A stretch of DNA of 64,000 bases from positions 6,809,622 to 6,873,621 of the forward strand of contig NC_035164.2 of assembly GCF_001659605.2 (NCBI RefSeq), read 5' to 3'. The translations under genes and the position numbers were made by a program. Numbering within the stretch: the first letter of the stretch is position 1; every line of letters starts with the position of its first letter. Source of the stretch: Manihot esculenta. Taxonomy: Eukaryota; Streptophyta; Magnoliopsida; Malpighiales; Euphorbiaceae. The notes under the pieces were generated by a model. The model searched no databases. It worked only from the letters and a program-made list of their open reading frames with translations, and was not told the origin of the DNA. Of this stretch, positions 34,457-47,600 are shown piece by piece.

Positions 34457-35500
34457 TAGGGCTCAGCAGTATTCATCAAATTAAAAAAAAATATTAAATT
34501 AAATTAATTTAAAATTTTAATTTGATTTTTTATTTTTTTTTTAATTTAATTTAATTTTTAATTTTAAAAATTTTAATTATTTTTTATTTAATTTAATTTT
34601 AATCAGAAAAATTTAAAAAATTAAATTGAACTGATTAGCAATAATAGTACATTATTTTCAATAATATAGAGATATTAGATCATATTAAAATTAAAATATT
34701 TTAATTAAATTTTAAAATATTAAAAATAAAGAGTAAAAAATAAAAAATTTATTAAAATTCAAATTGATTAAATTGAATCGAATCAGATCAGTTTAATTCA
34801 ATTTTTTTTACTAAAATCGAGATAGAAATATATTAATTCAAAAGAAGAATCATAAAATCAGGAGGGATGAATGATCACTCCAACATGTTCGGAAATAAAC
34901 GCGTTGCTTGTGTAAGATCATGAACAACTTTATTTGCCGAACGAAATACATGAGAAATTAACAAGTTCCCACTAATCTCTTGAATTAGAGATTTACAATA
35001 TGAAACTATATCCAAAAATAGAAAATTCAGTCACATAGACAGCCTGAAGAACTTGAATTACTTAAGGTTGTCTGATTCCACCTTCATTCCCATCCAACTT
35101 TTTTCCTTAATCCAGCTTAATACTTCCCTCATACCCATCACTTCTGCAATTAAAGGAGAGAATCTACCAGACATACGCAATATTTTAGCCGCCACAAAGG
35201 AGCCCTCTGCATCTCGATCTACATTTAACTTCAGCCAATGAAAAGCTGGTTTCTGTCAAACACTTCATGTATGTAGCGATATATGGGTTGCGTCTGATAC
35301 CATGATAGTCAGTTGAGCACCCTCCCATTTCTAGTATAAACGAACAGCTCTAAACGTGGTTGACAAAATGTTTGGAGTTCTGTTACTCCACACCACACCA
35401 TTCCTTTCCTCTCACAATGACCAACGCAGGTATACTAAGGGATTTTTAATTTATTCAATTTAATTTATTTTAAATCGAATCAATCGAATGTTAACTTTTA
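34457..35500. mobile_element. Decayed MITE copy 3, split by a LINE fragment
   Basis: Starts TAGGGCTCAGCA and ends about TGTTAACTTTTA. Between about 34470 and 34815 it follows MITE copy 1 base by base, but almost every CCG or CGG has become TTA or TAA. The remaining terminal part is at about 35440-35500. The intervening 620 bp are a LINE fragment. Eight-base flanks no longer match clearly. Confidence 0.7.
34820..35437 (-). pseudogene. 5'-truncated LINE fragment, RNase H-like C-terminal domain
   Basis: On the minus strand the sequence reads LNVDRDAEGSFVAAKILR, then SPLIAEVMGMREVLSWIKEK and SANKVVHDLTQATR, with stops between. This is the pattern of the RNase H-like domain at the C-terminus of plant LINE ORF2 (Asp in NVD, Glu in AEVMG, and a degenerate final A-x-x-VAHxLA block). 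The fragment ends on its 3' side near 34820 within MITE copy 3. Upstream LINE parts are missing, as expected for 5' truncation. Confidence 0.65.
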
Positions 35501-36713
35501 ATTATATAATTATTAAGAAAAAATAAATTATTTATTATATATGTTTTACATATAATTAATTTTTTTTAAATTTAAATTTAAAGCTTTATAAATGTGAAAA
35601 AATAATTTTGACATTATTAAATTAAAATTTTTTGATAAAATTATATAATTTTAATTATATTGGTTTCGAAAAACTAATGGTACTGGCAATATATGGAACA
35701 CGTGGCTGTCAGCCCTTTTTCTTAACAACGGTAATGATTTTTTAGTTTTCATGTTTTATGTAGTGCTCTCTCTATAGATTTTTTATTAAATAAAAATACA
35801 AAATTATTATTTAATTTTTATGATATTAAAAAATCAATTACTTTATTTTTTAATTCTAAAAAATATATTATAATATTTTAAAAAATTTATTAATTAATTT
35901 TACTATTAAATATTTTATTATTTAATTTTTATAATTTTAAAAAGATTATTAGCTAATTTTTAAAAATTTTAAAAATTTATTAATTAATTTTATTATATCA
36001 TGAACATTTTAATTTTTATAATATTTAACTGTTAAAATTAAAAAAAATTATTTAATATATTTTTTAAATCATAAATCAACCAATGAGTTAATATAAATTA
36101 AATAATAATTTTTTAATAAAAATTTAAAAGATTTATCATTTAATCTCATTAATTAATATATTCCAATATTTTTAAAATTTTAAAATTTTATTAATTAATT
36201 TTATATTAATTTTAATCATTAAATATTAAAAAATTTAAATTTTTTAATATAGAATAATTAATTTAATATTTTATTAAAATCTTTTAAAAATATTATATTT
36301 TTTAAAAATTAAGAAAAATATTATTGAGTTTTTTTATATTATAAATTTTATAAAAGGTAAATACTTAAATAATAAAAAATATATTATAAATTAAGTAATA
36401 TTATTAATTAAAAAAATAAAGTTATTTTTTTAAAAAAATAAACAAAAACATTTTTTTAGCTTTAAAATTTTCATTAACAATATTAAATTTTTTATATATA
36501 AATTTATTAACGTATATATATTTTTTAATATTGTAATTAAATAATAAAAAATATTTTACTATTAGAAATATTTTTAATGGAAAATATTTGTCTCATACAA
36601 TTTTTTTTTTAAATAATTGAGTCTAAATGAAAATATTGTAATTTATGATATCAAAATACCAAAATAATCATTATAAAAATCTTATTTAGGTGATATTACA
36701 AGAAAATTTCCTA

Positions 36714-36746
<33 letters not shown>

Positions 36747-37060
36747 TTTGTAAAATTATTATATAAAATGCTTTCAACTATTTCCAATGTAACAAAAAAT
36801 TAAGTGAAAAAAAAATAATACTTTTGAATAATTGAAAATGATAAATAGAAAAAAAATTTTATTGATAGTAAGAGGTGTTAAATATAATGGTAATATATAT
36901 TTATTAAAATTAAAAATTTTAAATTCGAAAAATATAAATTTTATATATAATTATATAAACAATTTTAAATAATGAATACTCAACCTATAAATTTAAATTC
37001 AATATAAATATTATTATTTCTAAAATTAAAAAAATTATAAAAATTTAATTCATTTTTCTT
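35501..37060. other. AT-rich spacer
   Basis: No coding potential. Contains an (ATT)n microsatellite at 36714-36743 and many A/T runs. Confidence 0.7.
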
Positions 37061-37602
37061 GCTTCTTACCGAATGCCACTCCTAACTCTTAAAATGAATA
37101 AATCAAGAGAGTTTTGGTGGCATTTCCGTAATATAATTAAAAATGAAGGGCCATTTGATAGCAGAATCAATTCGGTAAATCTTCATGAAAAGAGCGTGTA
37201 CAACTGTGCATTCATCAAGCTGGCCAACGCGGAACTCGTTGCTGGTTTTTTATTTTCTTTTATTATTTATTTATTAATGAAAAATTATTTTTACATCCCT
37301 AAAGAATATCGAAATGAGCACATGCATCCTTTTTTTTTTGTTTTTTTCTGAACTGCGTATCTTTTTATGTTTGAAACTTAATATTTTAAGTTCTGTATTT
37401 TTATACGGTCAAACTAAAGATCTTTCTACGAAAATAATATGTTTTTTATTTTAATAAAATTAAAATACAGATAATAAATAATTTATTTTAAAAAATTGTG
37501 AAATATAATTATTAATTTTAATATAATTTAAAAATTAAATAAATAATTATGGTATTTTAGTTATTTTAAAAATAAAATTAAACTATATAAATTAAACTAT
37601 TG

Positions 37603-37655
<53 letters not shown>

Positions 37656-38084
37656 TTTAATATATAATAAATATGTATTCATAAATTTAATTTAATAATA
37701 AATATATTGAATAAATTTAAGAATATCTCAATTTCTACGCTCGATTCCCGATTTGTATTAAAAAAATGTACGTAGTAGACGGGAAATATTTGTTTTCTTT
37801 CGTACGGCAAGGGACCAGCATTGGCATATCCTTAGAATTTTTTCTTTTCTTTTCTTTTTGGAAGATTAAACCTACTTCTGAGACTAAATTATTACTTTGA
37901 GTTGGAACCATCTAGAATTAGGTGTATATTTAAAAATGATTTTTTTGTTTACATCAAACATATCTATATATTAATAATTTTTTATTGTACAAAATAATAA
38001 GCGCATTGTAAAAAAATTTTATAACAAGTTAATATAATTTTATTTAATTAATAATTATTTATAAACAATATAAATAAATACTCA
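37061..38084. other. Spacer with a short less A/T-biased block
   Basis: 37065-37240 is noticeably richer in G and C than its surroundings and stays open from an ATG at 37073 for 92 codons, but no family is recognised and no splice context stands out. The rest is AT-rich, including (TA)n at 37607-37650. Confidence 0.4.
37607..37650. repeat. (TA)n microsatellite
   Basis: About 22 TA units. Confidence 0.95.
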
Positions 38085-38480
38085 ATCAATTCAGTTTAAA
38101 ATCAAATTAAATAAATTAAAATTTCAATATTTCATAAAAATTAAATTGAATTAATTTTAAATAAAAATTAAATCAAATTATATCAGTTTAATTCGGCTTG
38201 ATATTTTAATAGATTTTTAATTTTTTATATTTTATTTTTAATATTTTAAAATTTAATTATAATATTTTAATTTTAATTATAATCTAATTTTTTTATATTA
38301 TTAAAAATAATATAATATCATTCATAATTAATTTAATTTAATTTTTTATTAAAAATCAAATTAAATTCACATAACTAAAATTTTTTAAATTAAAAATTAA
38401 ATCGAATAAAATAAATAAAAAATTATATTAAAATTTTTAATTCATTTCGTTGAATGGATTTTTTCGATTGGAACCATCAG
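38085..38480. mobile_element. Decayed MITE copy 4 (reverse orientation)
   Basis: Follows the MITE family pattern in reverse orientation: an A/T-rich core with the characteristic TTTTAAAATTTAATT words, and flanks with TCAATTCAGTTTAAAATC and AATCGAATAAAATAAATAA that derive from CGGTTCGGTT blocks. The ends are worn. It lies just left of the viral insert. Confidence 0.55.
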
Positions 38481-38512
38481 TTAATAATTAATTTTAATTG
38501 ATATATTTTAAA

Positions 38513-38531
38513 TGTTTGATAAATTTTATAT
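38513..38531. repeat. 19-bp direct repeat flanking the viral insert (left)
   Basis: TGTTTGATAAATTTTATAT, identical to 49962-49980. The copies bracket the endogenous pararetrovirus exactly where recognisable viral sequence starts and ends. The best reading is a target-site duplication. Confidence 0.75.
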
Positions 38532-41491
38532 TTTTACAAACCTATTCCAGAAAAGAACAAAATTTAATTAAAAAACAATTCTTTGCATTTTGTGAACAAG
38601 TCGAAAAAACTATTCCATTCTTTACATACTTAAAATATTTTCATGACAAGAAATTAAATGTATTAGAAAAGAAAATACATAAATGGCATAAAGTTAGTAA
38701 TTCAGGAGAACCTAGTGACCTAGCTCATGAATGTGAAAGACCACCACTAGATAGAGTATTTTTCAAAAAGAACCAAATATTGCATGGAATGCAACCAATA
38801 GTAAATACTACAAATATACAAAGTAATGATATAAGAGAAATTAATCTACAAAACAACTGGACCAATGTATCATTACATATAATAGGACAACAATTAGATA
38901 GAATGGAAGAAAAAATAGATAGAAATCATGAAGGAATAACAAATATAGAACATATAGAAACACCACAAGCACCTTCTCCTATAACGCCTAAACCAAATAC
39001 TATATATTTATCTCAGAGATATAGTAATCCAAAACCATATGATATAGATCCAGCTATAAAACCTATTAAAAAACCTTTCACAAAAATGATACCTCCATCA
39101 CAAAACCCCATTGAGATAGTAACACTAAGTCCAAAGACAGAATTACATGACATGTCAAAATTATTACAGAAAATTATAAGTGAACAAAGTACTTCCCAAA
39201 AACCCAGTATGACAGAAGACATTAAAATAAAAGAACCTACACAAAGTAACATACCAAGTGAAAGTACTAGCAAAGATAAAAATAAAATAACAATTTTAAC
39301 TGAATATAACGAAACTTCTTCATCAGAAGATGACATGATAGACAATCCCTTAGAAGTATCAGACTCTGATCAAAGCGATGCTATTCCTATAAATGCCATA
39401 GGCAGACAATATGAAACTAGACCAGATGATTTAAAAATATTAGATAAAAAACAAAAACAATATAATGCAAAAAATATTTATGAATGGAATATAGATGATT
39501 TATCAGAAACAGAAATAATACAAATAACCAAAGAAATGATCATAGTAGGAAATATTTACAAACAAAGAGTTGGCATTACAGAAAGAGATGCCGCTGAAAA
39601 TATCATATTAGGCTTTATTGGCGAACTAAGAACTTGGTGGGACAAATTATTAAGTAATGAAATAAAAACAAATATATTAACAGCAAGAAGAATTGATAGC
39701 ACCACAGGTGAACCAGTTATTGACCCAGTAACAGGACAACCACAATCTTTTACATTAGCATATCTAGTATATAATATTATATCACATTTCATAGGAGACT
39801 TAGATTTATATACGGAACGAAACAGTGAAATATTACAAAATCTCAAGTGTAGGAAGTTAGAAAACTTTAGATGGTATAAAGACAATTTTCTAAAACGAGT
39901 ATATGCACTAGCTGATCCAAACGCATACCATTGGAAAGAAAAATTCTTGACAGGATTACCTAGATTATTTTCAACCAAAGTAAAAGAAACAATTGAACAA
40001 AAATATGGACACATTTCTTATGATGATTTAACCTATGGTGATCTAATAACATGTGTAAATTTAACAGGCATTAGACTATGTAGAGATATGAAACTACAAC
40101 AAAAATTAAAAATGGAAAATAGACAATCTCGAAAAGAATTAGGAAATTGGTGTGAACAATTTGGATTCGGAACCATAAAGAAATAGAAACATAAAAGATA
40201 TAAACCTTTTAAAGATAAAATTTATAGACAATATAAGTACCCTAGAAAGCCATATAATAAATATAATAAAAAACAAATAGATAAAAAACCTTTTAAAAGA
40301 AAACAATTTAGGAGAAATAATTATAAGAAAAACAATTTTAAAAGATCCAAGGATAAAACTAACATAACTTGTTATTTGTGTAATCAAAAAGGACATTATG
40401 CAAAAGAGTGTCCTGCAAGAAGAAAAATACATGAATTAGGCTTAGAACTAAAAATAGATAATATAGAACAATTGTTAGAAAAAATTGACCAAATTAAGTT
40501 ATCTTCTTCAGAGTTAGATGATGAATATAGTAGTGATAATTCATCAGATACAATAAATAGTACAGATAGCAACCATAATTGTCAAGGAGAAATTTGTAAT
40601 TATAACAATAAAATAAATGTAATAACAGAGTACCATCAAGTATTAGAACAAATAGAACAAGTACAAGATTCTAATATAAAACGTAAAATGTTTAAAAAAT
40701 TAACCAAATTAATCAATGAAGAAATAAAACAGGAAACTGAACCTCCAACAAAGTTTGAAGATATTGAACAAATGTTTAAAAACAAAAAATCAGTAACCCC
40801 AATTTCTTCTATGGACTTACAATTAGAAATAAGACAATTAAAATCAGAAGTTAGACAATTAAAATTAAGATGTGATTATTTAGAACAACATCAAAAGATC
40901 CAACAAAATTCGAATCAGAACCAAAGTATAGGACAAAGTTCAGGAAAGGACAAAACTAAACTAGAAGAAATAGCAGACACAGACACAGAAGAAGAACAAA
41001 CATTGAAATTCAATGACATTACTAGAATTAAATACCAAAAATGGTATGTACGAATAAATTTGACAATTAAAGATTTTAACTTAGAAACCATTGCCATGTT
41101 AGATTCAGGAGCTGACATGAACTGTATAGATCAAGGGATAATACCAAGTAGATATTTTCATAAGACTAAACAGACATTATCTGCAGCTAATTCGACTAAA
41201 GTCAAAATAGATTACAAAATACCTAGTGCACATATTTGTAACAATGGAATATGTTTTAAAACCAGTTTCATGTTAATTAAAAATCTCAACACACAAATCA
41301 TCCTAGGAAATCCATTTTTACAAATGTTATACCCCTTCAAAGTCACACAATTAGGTTTAGAAACCAATGTATTAGGACAGGATATTATATTTCAATTTAT
41401 AACACCAATAAATTACCATGATGTAAATTTATTTCAACAAGAAAATGTAAGTAAAATTAATAATCTCGAAAACCAAATAAAATTTTTTTAA
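38532..41491 (+). pseudogene. Viral ORF1 part 1: coiled region, coat protein, zinc knuckle, protease
   Basis: One frame with a single TAG at 40184-40186. The first 400 bp encode a region that includes QQLDRMEEKIDRNHEGI, a likely coiled segment. A Ser/Thr/Pro-rich acidic linker follows. The coat-protein core begins near 39480 (EWNIDDLSETEI) and runs to about 40180, followed by a strongly basic tract. The zinc knuckle CYLCNQKGHYAKEC lies at 40370-40411, as in caulimovirid coat proteins. After a Glu-rich spacer comes the protease with AMLDSGADMN (Asp codon 41102-41104) and IILGNPF near 41300-41320. Reading stops at 41489-41491 in a T/A homopolymer, where a one-base indel shifts the frame. There is no initiator ATG; the N-terminal part, including any movement protein, is lost. 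Confidence 0.85.
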
Positions 41492-42554
41492 AAAAAGACT
41501 TACATTCAATAAGAATAGAAGAACAATTAGAAAAGCTAAATATTCAACAACAAATCAAAGAAATTCAAGAACAATTTGAAAAAGATTTATGTTCAGAATT
41601 ACCCACAGCATTTTGGAATAGAAAACAACACATAGTAACTTTACCATATGAACCAGACTTTAAAGAACAAGATATTCCTACAAAAGCAAGACCTATACAG
41701 ATGAACCAAGAAATGTTAGAATTCTGCAAAAAAGAAATTCAAGATCTAATAACAAAAAATTTAATTAGACCAAGCAAATCACCATGGTCATGTGCAGCCT
41801 TTTATGTAAATAAAAATGCTGAAATCGAAAGAGGTGCACCTAGATTAGTTATTAATTACAAACCCTTAAATAAAGTTCTAAGATGGATAAGATATCCAAT
41901 ACCAAACAAACAAGATCTTTTAAACAGACTATATAAAGCAGAGATTTTTTCAAAATTTGATATGAAATCAGGTTTCTGGCAAGTACAAATAGATGAAAAA
42001 GACAAGTATAAAACTGCATTTACAGTACCATTTGGACAATATGAGTGGAATATAATGTCATTTGGATTAAAGAATGCACCAAGTGAATTTCAAAAAATTA
42101 TGAATGACATTTTCACACCATATGAGTTTATAATAACCTATATAGATGATGTCCTAGTATTTAGCCAGAATATTGATCAACATATTAAACATTTACAAAT
42201 ATTTTACAAAATAATAAAAAGAAATGGATTAGTATTAAGCAAATCCAAAATGAAAATATTTCAGACAAAAATTAGATTTTTAGGACATGAAATATATAAA
42301 AATACAATAGTACCAATCCAAAGAAGTATAGAATTTGCTGACAAATTTCCTGATGAAATTAAAGATAAAAACCAATTACAAAGATTCTTAGGATCATTAA
42401 ATTATATCTCTGATTTTTATCCAAATTTAAGAATATTTTGCAAACCATTATATAATAGGTTAAAAACAAACCCAAAACCATGGACAGAAGAACATACGAA
42501 AATTATTCAGGAAATTAAAAAATATGTCAAAAAGTTACCATGTTTAAACATTTG
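41492..42554 (+). pseudogene. Viral ORF1 part 2: reverse transcriptase
   Basis: The RT of this family copies viral pregenomic RNA to DNA. It lies in the next frame after the homopolymer shift at about 41485-41496. Visible motifs in order: KSPWSCAAFYV; RLVINYKPLNK; FDMKSGFWQVQI; FGLKNAPSEFQ; the catalytic YIDDVLVF (Asp-Asp codons 42145-42150); and FLGHEIYK. The stretch is open until it is cut at 42554 by element C, between the RT thumb/connection and RNase H. The motif set is caulimovirid rather than Ty3/gypsy, most clearly in YIDD instead of FIDD. Confidence 0.88.
42550..42554. repeat. Target-site duplication of element C (left)
   Basis: ATTTG directly before the TGTAACATT start of element C, repeated at 47680-47684 directly after its TGTTACA end. 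The viral reading frame is continuous from one side of the insertion to the other. Confidence 0.93.
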
Positions 42555-44303
42555 TGTAACATTCCAAAACCTACAGATAGAAATAGAGCAACCATTAGCT
42601 TTAAATTGTACCATTTTAAAGTTAGAGTAATTAGCTTTAGGGGAGGTGCTAGCTTGACCTCGAGCTGATTAGGGGAGGTGCTAGCTTATCCATAGCCGTC
42701 TGACACACAATTCGTTTAAAGATAGAGCACTAAAAGTTGTGTTTAGAGGTCTAACTTGCATTTCATATAGAGTTATACGTCCAAAGGTAGAGTTAAAATA
42801 AGAACGACCAGTACTAGTATTTTAACATCTTCAAACTGTAATAACTGAATCATAGAAAACCCAAATAAGAAAACAAACATATCTTAAAATAAAGTATCTA
42901 ACGTGATAAGCAGGTCGGAATCAAGTTGCTATTGGGAGGTGCTGAAGGGTTTCCCGACGTGCTAGCTTGAGGTGCTTCCTAAAACCGACATGCTTGCTTA
43001 AATGAAATGAACTTCTAAATATTAAAAATGTAAGTTTAGTAGGTCAATCTATGAATATTGAAAGTTTAAAAACTAAATTGAAACATGTGGAAAAGTTTAG
43101 TAGGTGAAAGTGTGAATATGGAAAGTTTAAAAGTAAAATTCCAAGTTTGCCCTCCACCTTTTTCTATATTTACACCTAACCCACCATTTGACACCTAGCC
43201 ATGCATGACTAAGCATGAAATGGAAAGTTGTCTTCATTTGGTCCATCCTTGCCGTGGCTACACCAAAAGGAAAGAGAAAAAGGCTTTTGCTTTCTTAACT
43301 TTCATCTCCACCATATTTCTCCAAAAAGACAAAGCTTTCACCCATGCACAATCTGTTCTTAGGTGTTCTAACCAGAAAAGGAACCATAGAAAGAAAGGAA
43401 AGAAGAAGAGAAGTTAAGGTGCTTAAGTGGTAAGTAATGAAATTGAAAACTAGGTTAGGTAAACATATTCTTTCATGTTTCAATTAATTATATGTTGTTA
43501 AATGAATTAAAGCTCCTGTTTTTCTTATTCTTTGTAAAGAACAAACTCAAAGGGAGGAAGGTACATCAAAGGGGAAAGGCAAGGAAAAAGAGTAACTAAG
43601 GTGTACCTAAAGATTTTGAAAAGAATTGACAAAAGGTTTGGTGTTTATATGACTTTCTGTTTTCCTTTGATTCTGTCATGAATAAGTGAAATTAGGGGTT
43701 GATTTTACTTGCTGGAAATGTTGCTTTGATTGTATGGATATGTCATATGAATGGTGAAATGATGATTGGCAGGTTTAAAGCACATAGATACAACATGGGA
43801 GCCAAAAACATAACACTGGCAGAATAGGTTCCAACAGGACAGTCTGTGTTAGAAGCCTCATAACTTATTGTGTATTCATTAAAATTAAGCCTAGCATATA
43901 CCAAATGAAAGCTAAGACAAAAATCTAAAACTTTCATGAAGTAACCAAAGTCTGAATCTGTAGCTAATTATGTGAAAATTGCTAGTGAACCTAAGCTGGT
44001 CACAGGGAATTGTGCATCCGGAGCAGTATGTATATCCTAGACCATAACTAATGATTTACTCAATGAAATGAATTAAGACCAGTGCCAAATGAACCCTGAA
44101 AAGTATACCTAAAACTTTGTACAAGAAAGTTAAGCTTGAATCTGTATGAAAATGTATGCATATGATAGGTTTTGTTAGATTAAAAACAGATCCCAAAACT
44201 GTACTGGTTAGGACCTGATTGAGCAGGTTGCAAAGAAAAATTCATAACTTAAGTTAGGAAGGTCAGAATTAGATGTAATATATCTTGTTAGAAAGCTAAG
44301 ACA
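42555..44303 (+). repeat. 5' LTR of element C (truncated)
   Basis: Matches 44532-46280. Homology stops abruptly after AAGCTAAGACA at 44303, where internal sequence begins. It contains two GGGGAGGTGCTAGCTT words near its start. Confidence 0.93.
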
Positions 44304-44645
44304 ATTGATATTCAACCTGATTTGACTTATGAGGAGGAACCAGTGAATATTTTAGCACGAGAAATAAAGGAGCTGAGGAATAAGAAGATTCCATTAGTGA
44401 AGATTCTTTGGAGAAACCACAAAACAGAGGAAGCTACATGGGAAAGTGAGGAATTAATGAGGCAACAACACCCTCAGCTATTTATGACAGGTAAATTTCG
44501 AGGACGAATTTTTTTTAAAGGAGGGGAGAATTGTAACATTCCAAAACCTACAGATAGAAATAGAGCAACCATTAGCTTTAAATTGTACCATTTTAAAGTT
44601 AGAGTAATTAGCTTTAGGGGAGGTGCTAGCTTGACCTCGAGCTGA
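44304..44645 (+). pseudogene. Element C integrase chromodomain remnant
   Basis: Encodes a chromodomain tail that includes IPLVKILWRNHKTEEATWE and ends in QQHPQLF, closely similar to the end of element A. Reading then runs through the polypurine tract and into the LTR to a stop at 44643-44645, so no stop follows the usual end. Everything upstream of this domain has been deleted. It identifies C as a chromovirus of the same broad clade as A, though its LTRs differ. Confidence 0.85.
44517..44531 (+). other. Polypurine tract of element C
   Basis: AAAGGAGGGGAGAAT directly before the TGTAACATT start of the 3' LTR. Confidence 0.9.
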
Positions 44646-47600
44646 TTAGGGGAGGTGCTAGCTTATCCATAGCCGTCTGACACACAATTCGTTTAAAGAT
44701 AGAGCACTAAAAGTTGTGTTTAGAGGTCTAACTTGCATTTCATATAGAGTTATACGTCCAAAGGTAGAGTTAAAATAAGAACGACCAGTACTAGTATTTT
44801 AACATCTTCAAACTGTAATAACTGAATCATAGAAAACCCAAATAAGAAAACAAACATATCTTAAAATAAAGTATCTAACGTGATAAGCAGGTCGGAATCA
44901 AGTTGCTATTAGGAGGTGCTGAAGGGTTTCCCGACGTGCTAGCTTGAGGTGCTTCCTAAAACCGACATGCTTGCTTAAATGAAATGAACTTCTAAATATT
45001 AAAAATGTAAGTTTAGTAGGTCAATCTATGAATATTGAAAGTTTAAAAACTAAATTGAAACATGTGGAAAAGTTTAGTAGGTGAAAGTGTGAATATGGAA
45101 AGTTTAAAAGTAAAATTCCAAGTTTGCCCTCCACCTTTTTCTATATTTACACCTAACCCACAATTTGACACCTAGCCATGCATGACTAAGCATGAAATGG
45201 AAAGTTGTCTTCATTTGGTCCATCCTTGCCGTGGCTACACCAAAAGGAAAGAGAAAAAGGCTTTTGCTTTCTTAACTTTCATCTCCACCATATTTCTCCA
45301 AAAAGACAAAGCTTTCACCCATGCACAATCTGTTCTTAGGTGTTCTAACCAGCAAAGGAACCATAGAAAGAAAGGAAAGAAGAAGAGAAGTTAAGGTGCT
45401 TAAGTGGTAAGTGATGAAATTGAAAACTAGGTTAGGTAAACATATTCTTTCATGTTTCAATTAATTATATGTTGTTAAATGAATTAAAGCTCCTATTTTT
45501 CTTATTCTTTGTAAAGAACAAACTCAAAGGGAGGAAGGTACATCAAAGGGGAAAGGCAAGGAAAAAGAGTAACTAAGGTGTACCTAAAGATTTTGAAAAG
45601 AATTGACAAAAGGTTTGGTGTTTATATGACTTTCTGTTTTCCTTTGATTCTGTCATGAATAAGTGAAATTAGGGGTTGATTTTACTTGCTGGAAATGTTG
45701 CTTTGATTGTATGGATATGTCATATGAATGGTGAAATGATGATTGGCAGGTTTAAAGCACATAGATACAACATGGGAGCCAAAAACATAACACTGGCAGA
45801 ATAGGTTCCAACAGGACAGTCTGTGTTAGAAACCTCATAACTTATTGTGTATTCATTAAAATTAAGCCTAGCATATACCAAATGAAAGCTAAGACAAAAA
45901 GCTAAAACTTTCATGAAGTAACCAAAGTCTGAATCTGTAGCTAATTATGTGAAAATTGCTAGTGAACCTAAGCTGGTCACAGGGAATTGTGCATCCGGAG
46001 CAGTATGTATATCCTAGACCATAACTAATGATTTACTCAATAAAATGAATTAAGACCAGTGCCAAATGAACCCTGAAAAGTATACCTAAAACTTTGTACA
46101 AGAAAGTTAAGCTTGAATCTGTATGCAAATGTATGCATATGATAGGTTTTGTTAGATTAAAAACAGATCCCAAAACTGTACTGGTTAGGACCTGATTGAG
46201 CAGGTTGCAAAGAAAAATTCATAACTTAAGTTAGGAAGGTCAGAATTAGATGTAATATATCTTGTTAGAAAGCTAAGACATAAATACACAATGTTCATGA
46301 GAAAAGTGAGTCTAATTGTGTCCATAAGATACTTAAAAATGTGATACAATCTCAGGCAGAAACAAAGCTAAATGTAAATATTGATCTAAAAGGGATTGAC
46401 ATGCTAGCTTTGTGGCCAAATTATGCACATGCTAGCTTGACATGCCTGCTTTATACACGTGCTAGCTTAATAGACTAAAACTTTACACACATGTTCTTGA
46501 TGAAATAGTAATATGTTTGTGGCTGAATAATATGCTCATAAGTGAATATGGTCTATGACACACATATGAATGCTCTTAAGGACTCTTTTTATCGATATGC
46601 TTGCTTATGAATATCTAGTTCGACATCTTTGCTTGTTTCAACATGTTAAGCATCTAAATGAATAATTTTGATACCAATAAATATTTAACATGTACATATG
46701 CATTCTTGGCCCTAGTAAACCTCAGTAGGAGTCATAAATAGTATAAGGGTATGGCATGCCATATACAGTTTAGCAGTACTGCGTCCTAATGGGATACATG
46801 ATATGATATTTTCGACACATTACGTGTCATACAGTTTTTCGGCTTTTTAGCCATACAGGCACAACATTCGGCCCCCAGGCCATACAGTTTGGCACTTTGT
46901 GCTATACAGATACAGTTTTCCCTTATCTAGTTAGTTGATCCTACGAAGAGTTTATAGGGGCTAAGATTTAATTATATGACTTGTTAATGCTTTGCTAGCA
47001 TGCATACAAGATGGTTACCAAAATATGAATGATCTTACTGCTATAAAATTTAATGACCTGATTTGTCCACTGACACATAAAATATTTATGTGCTTTTATA
47101 TCAAATGATTTCATTATATATGTCATGATTATTCCTAGTATACTTGAATGAATATATATATATGTTGTTAGTCACCCACTGGGCATAAGCTCAGCGCATT
47201 GGATTTTCCATGCGCAGGTAATAAATAGAGGAAGCAACAGTTAGGAGGTCTGGTTCTGCATCAGCACAGAGACATCATCATAACCAGTTGTTCACAAGAT
47301 TTGTTCAGAGGTTGTTTATGTTTGGCATGTACATGACTAGTCTACCAAGAGTCTGTAAATGAGTATTGTAAATAGTATGAATATAACCAAATGTGTTTAC
47401 TATTTTAAGTTATTATATTCTATTTGTGGTTTTAATAGTGTGAAATGAGTAAATATTGAAATTTTATGACTAGTTTTCACAAGGATAATTGCTAATAAAC
47501 AGGGGAGACTTTTGCGGTTTCTCCATTTAAAATTATTTTGTGAATCACCATGCATTTAAACAAACTAAGGAACAATTTATAATGTCAAAGCTATCTTAAG

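Noticed and set aside
37073..37351. 92-codon frame in a less A/T-rich block
   Set aside because: No family, no splice context, and its C-terminal half runs into poly-T derived Phe; left as unassigned.
38532..42554. Ty3/gypsy gag-pol instead of a virus
   Set aside because: No integrase follows RNase H, the RT has YIDD, ORF2 overlaps the end of ORF1, and a 35S-like promoter lies after it, all of which favour Caulimoviridae.
43205..43417. 70-codon frame repeated at 45182-45394
   Set aside because: Identical duplication is explained by the two LTRs of element C; no recognisable protein.
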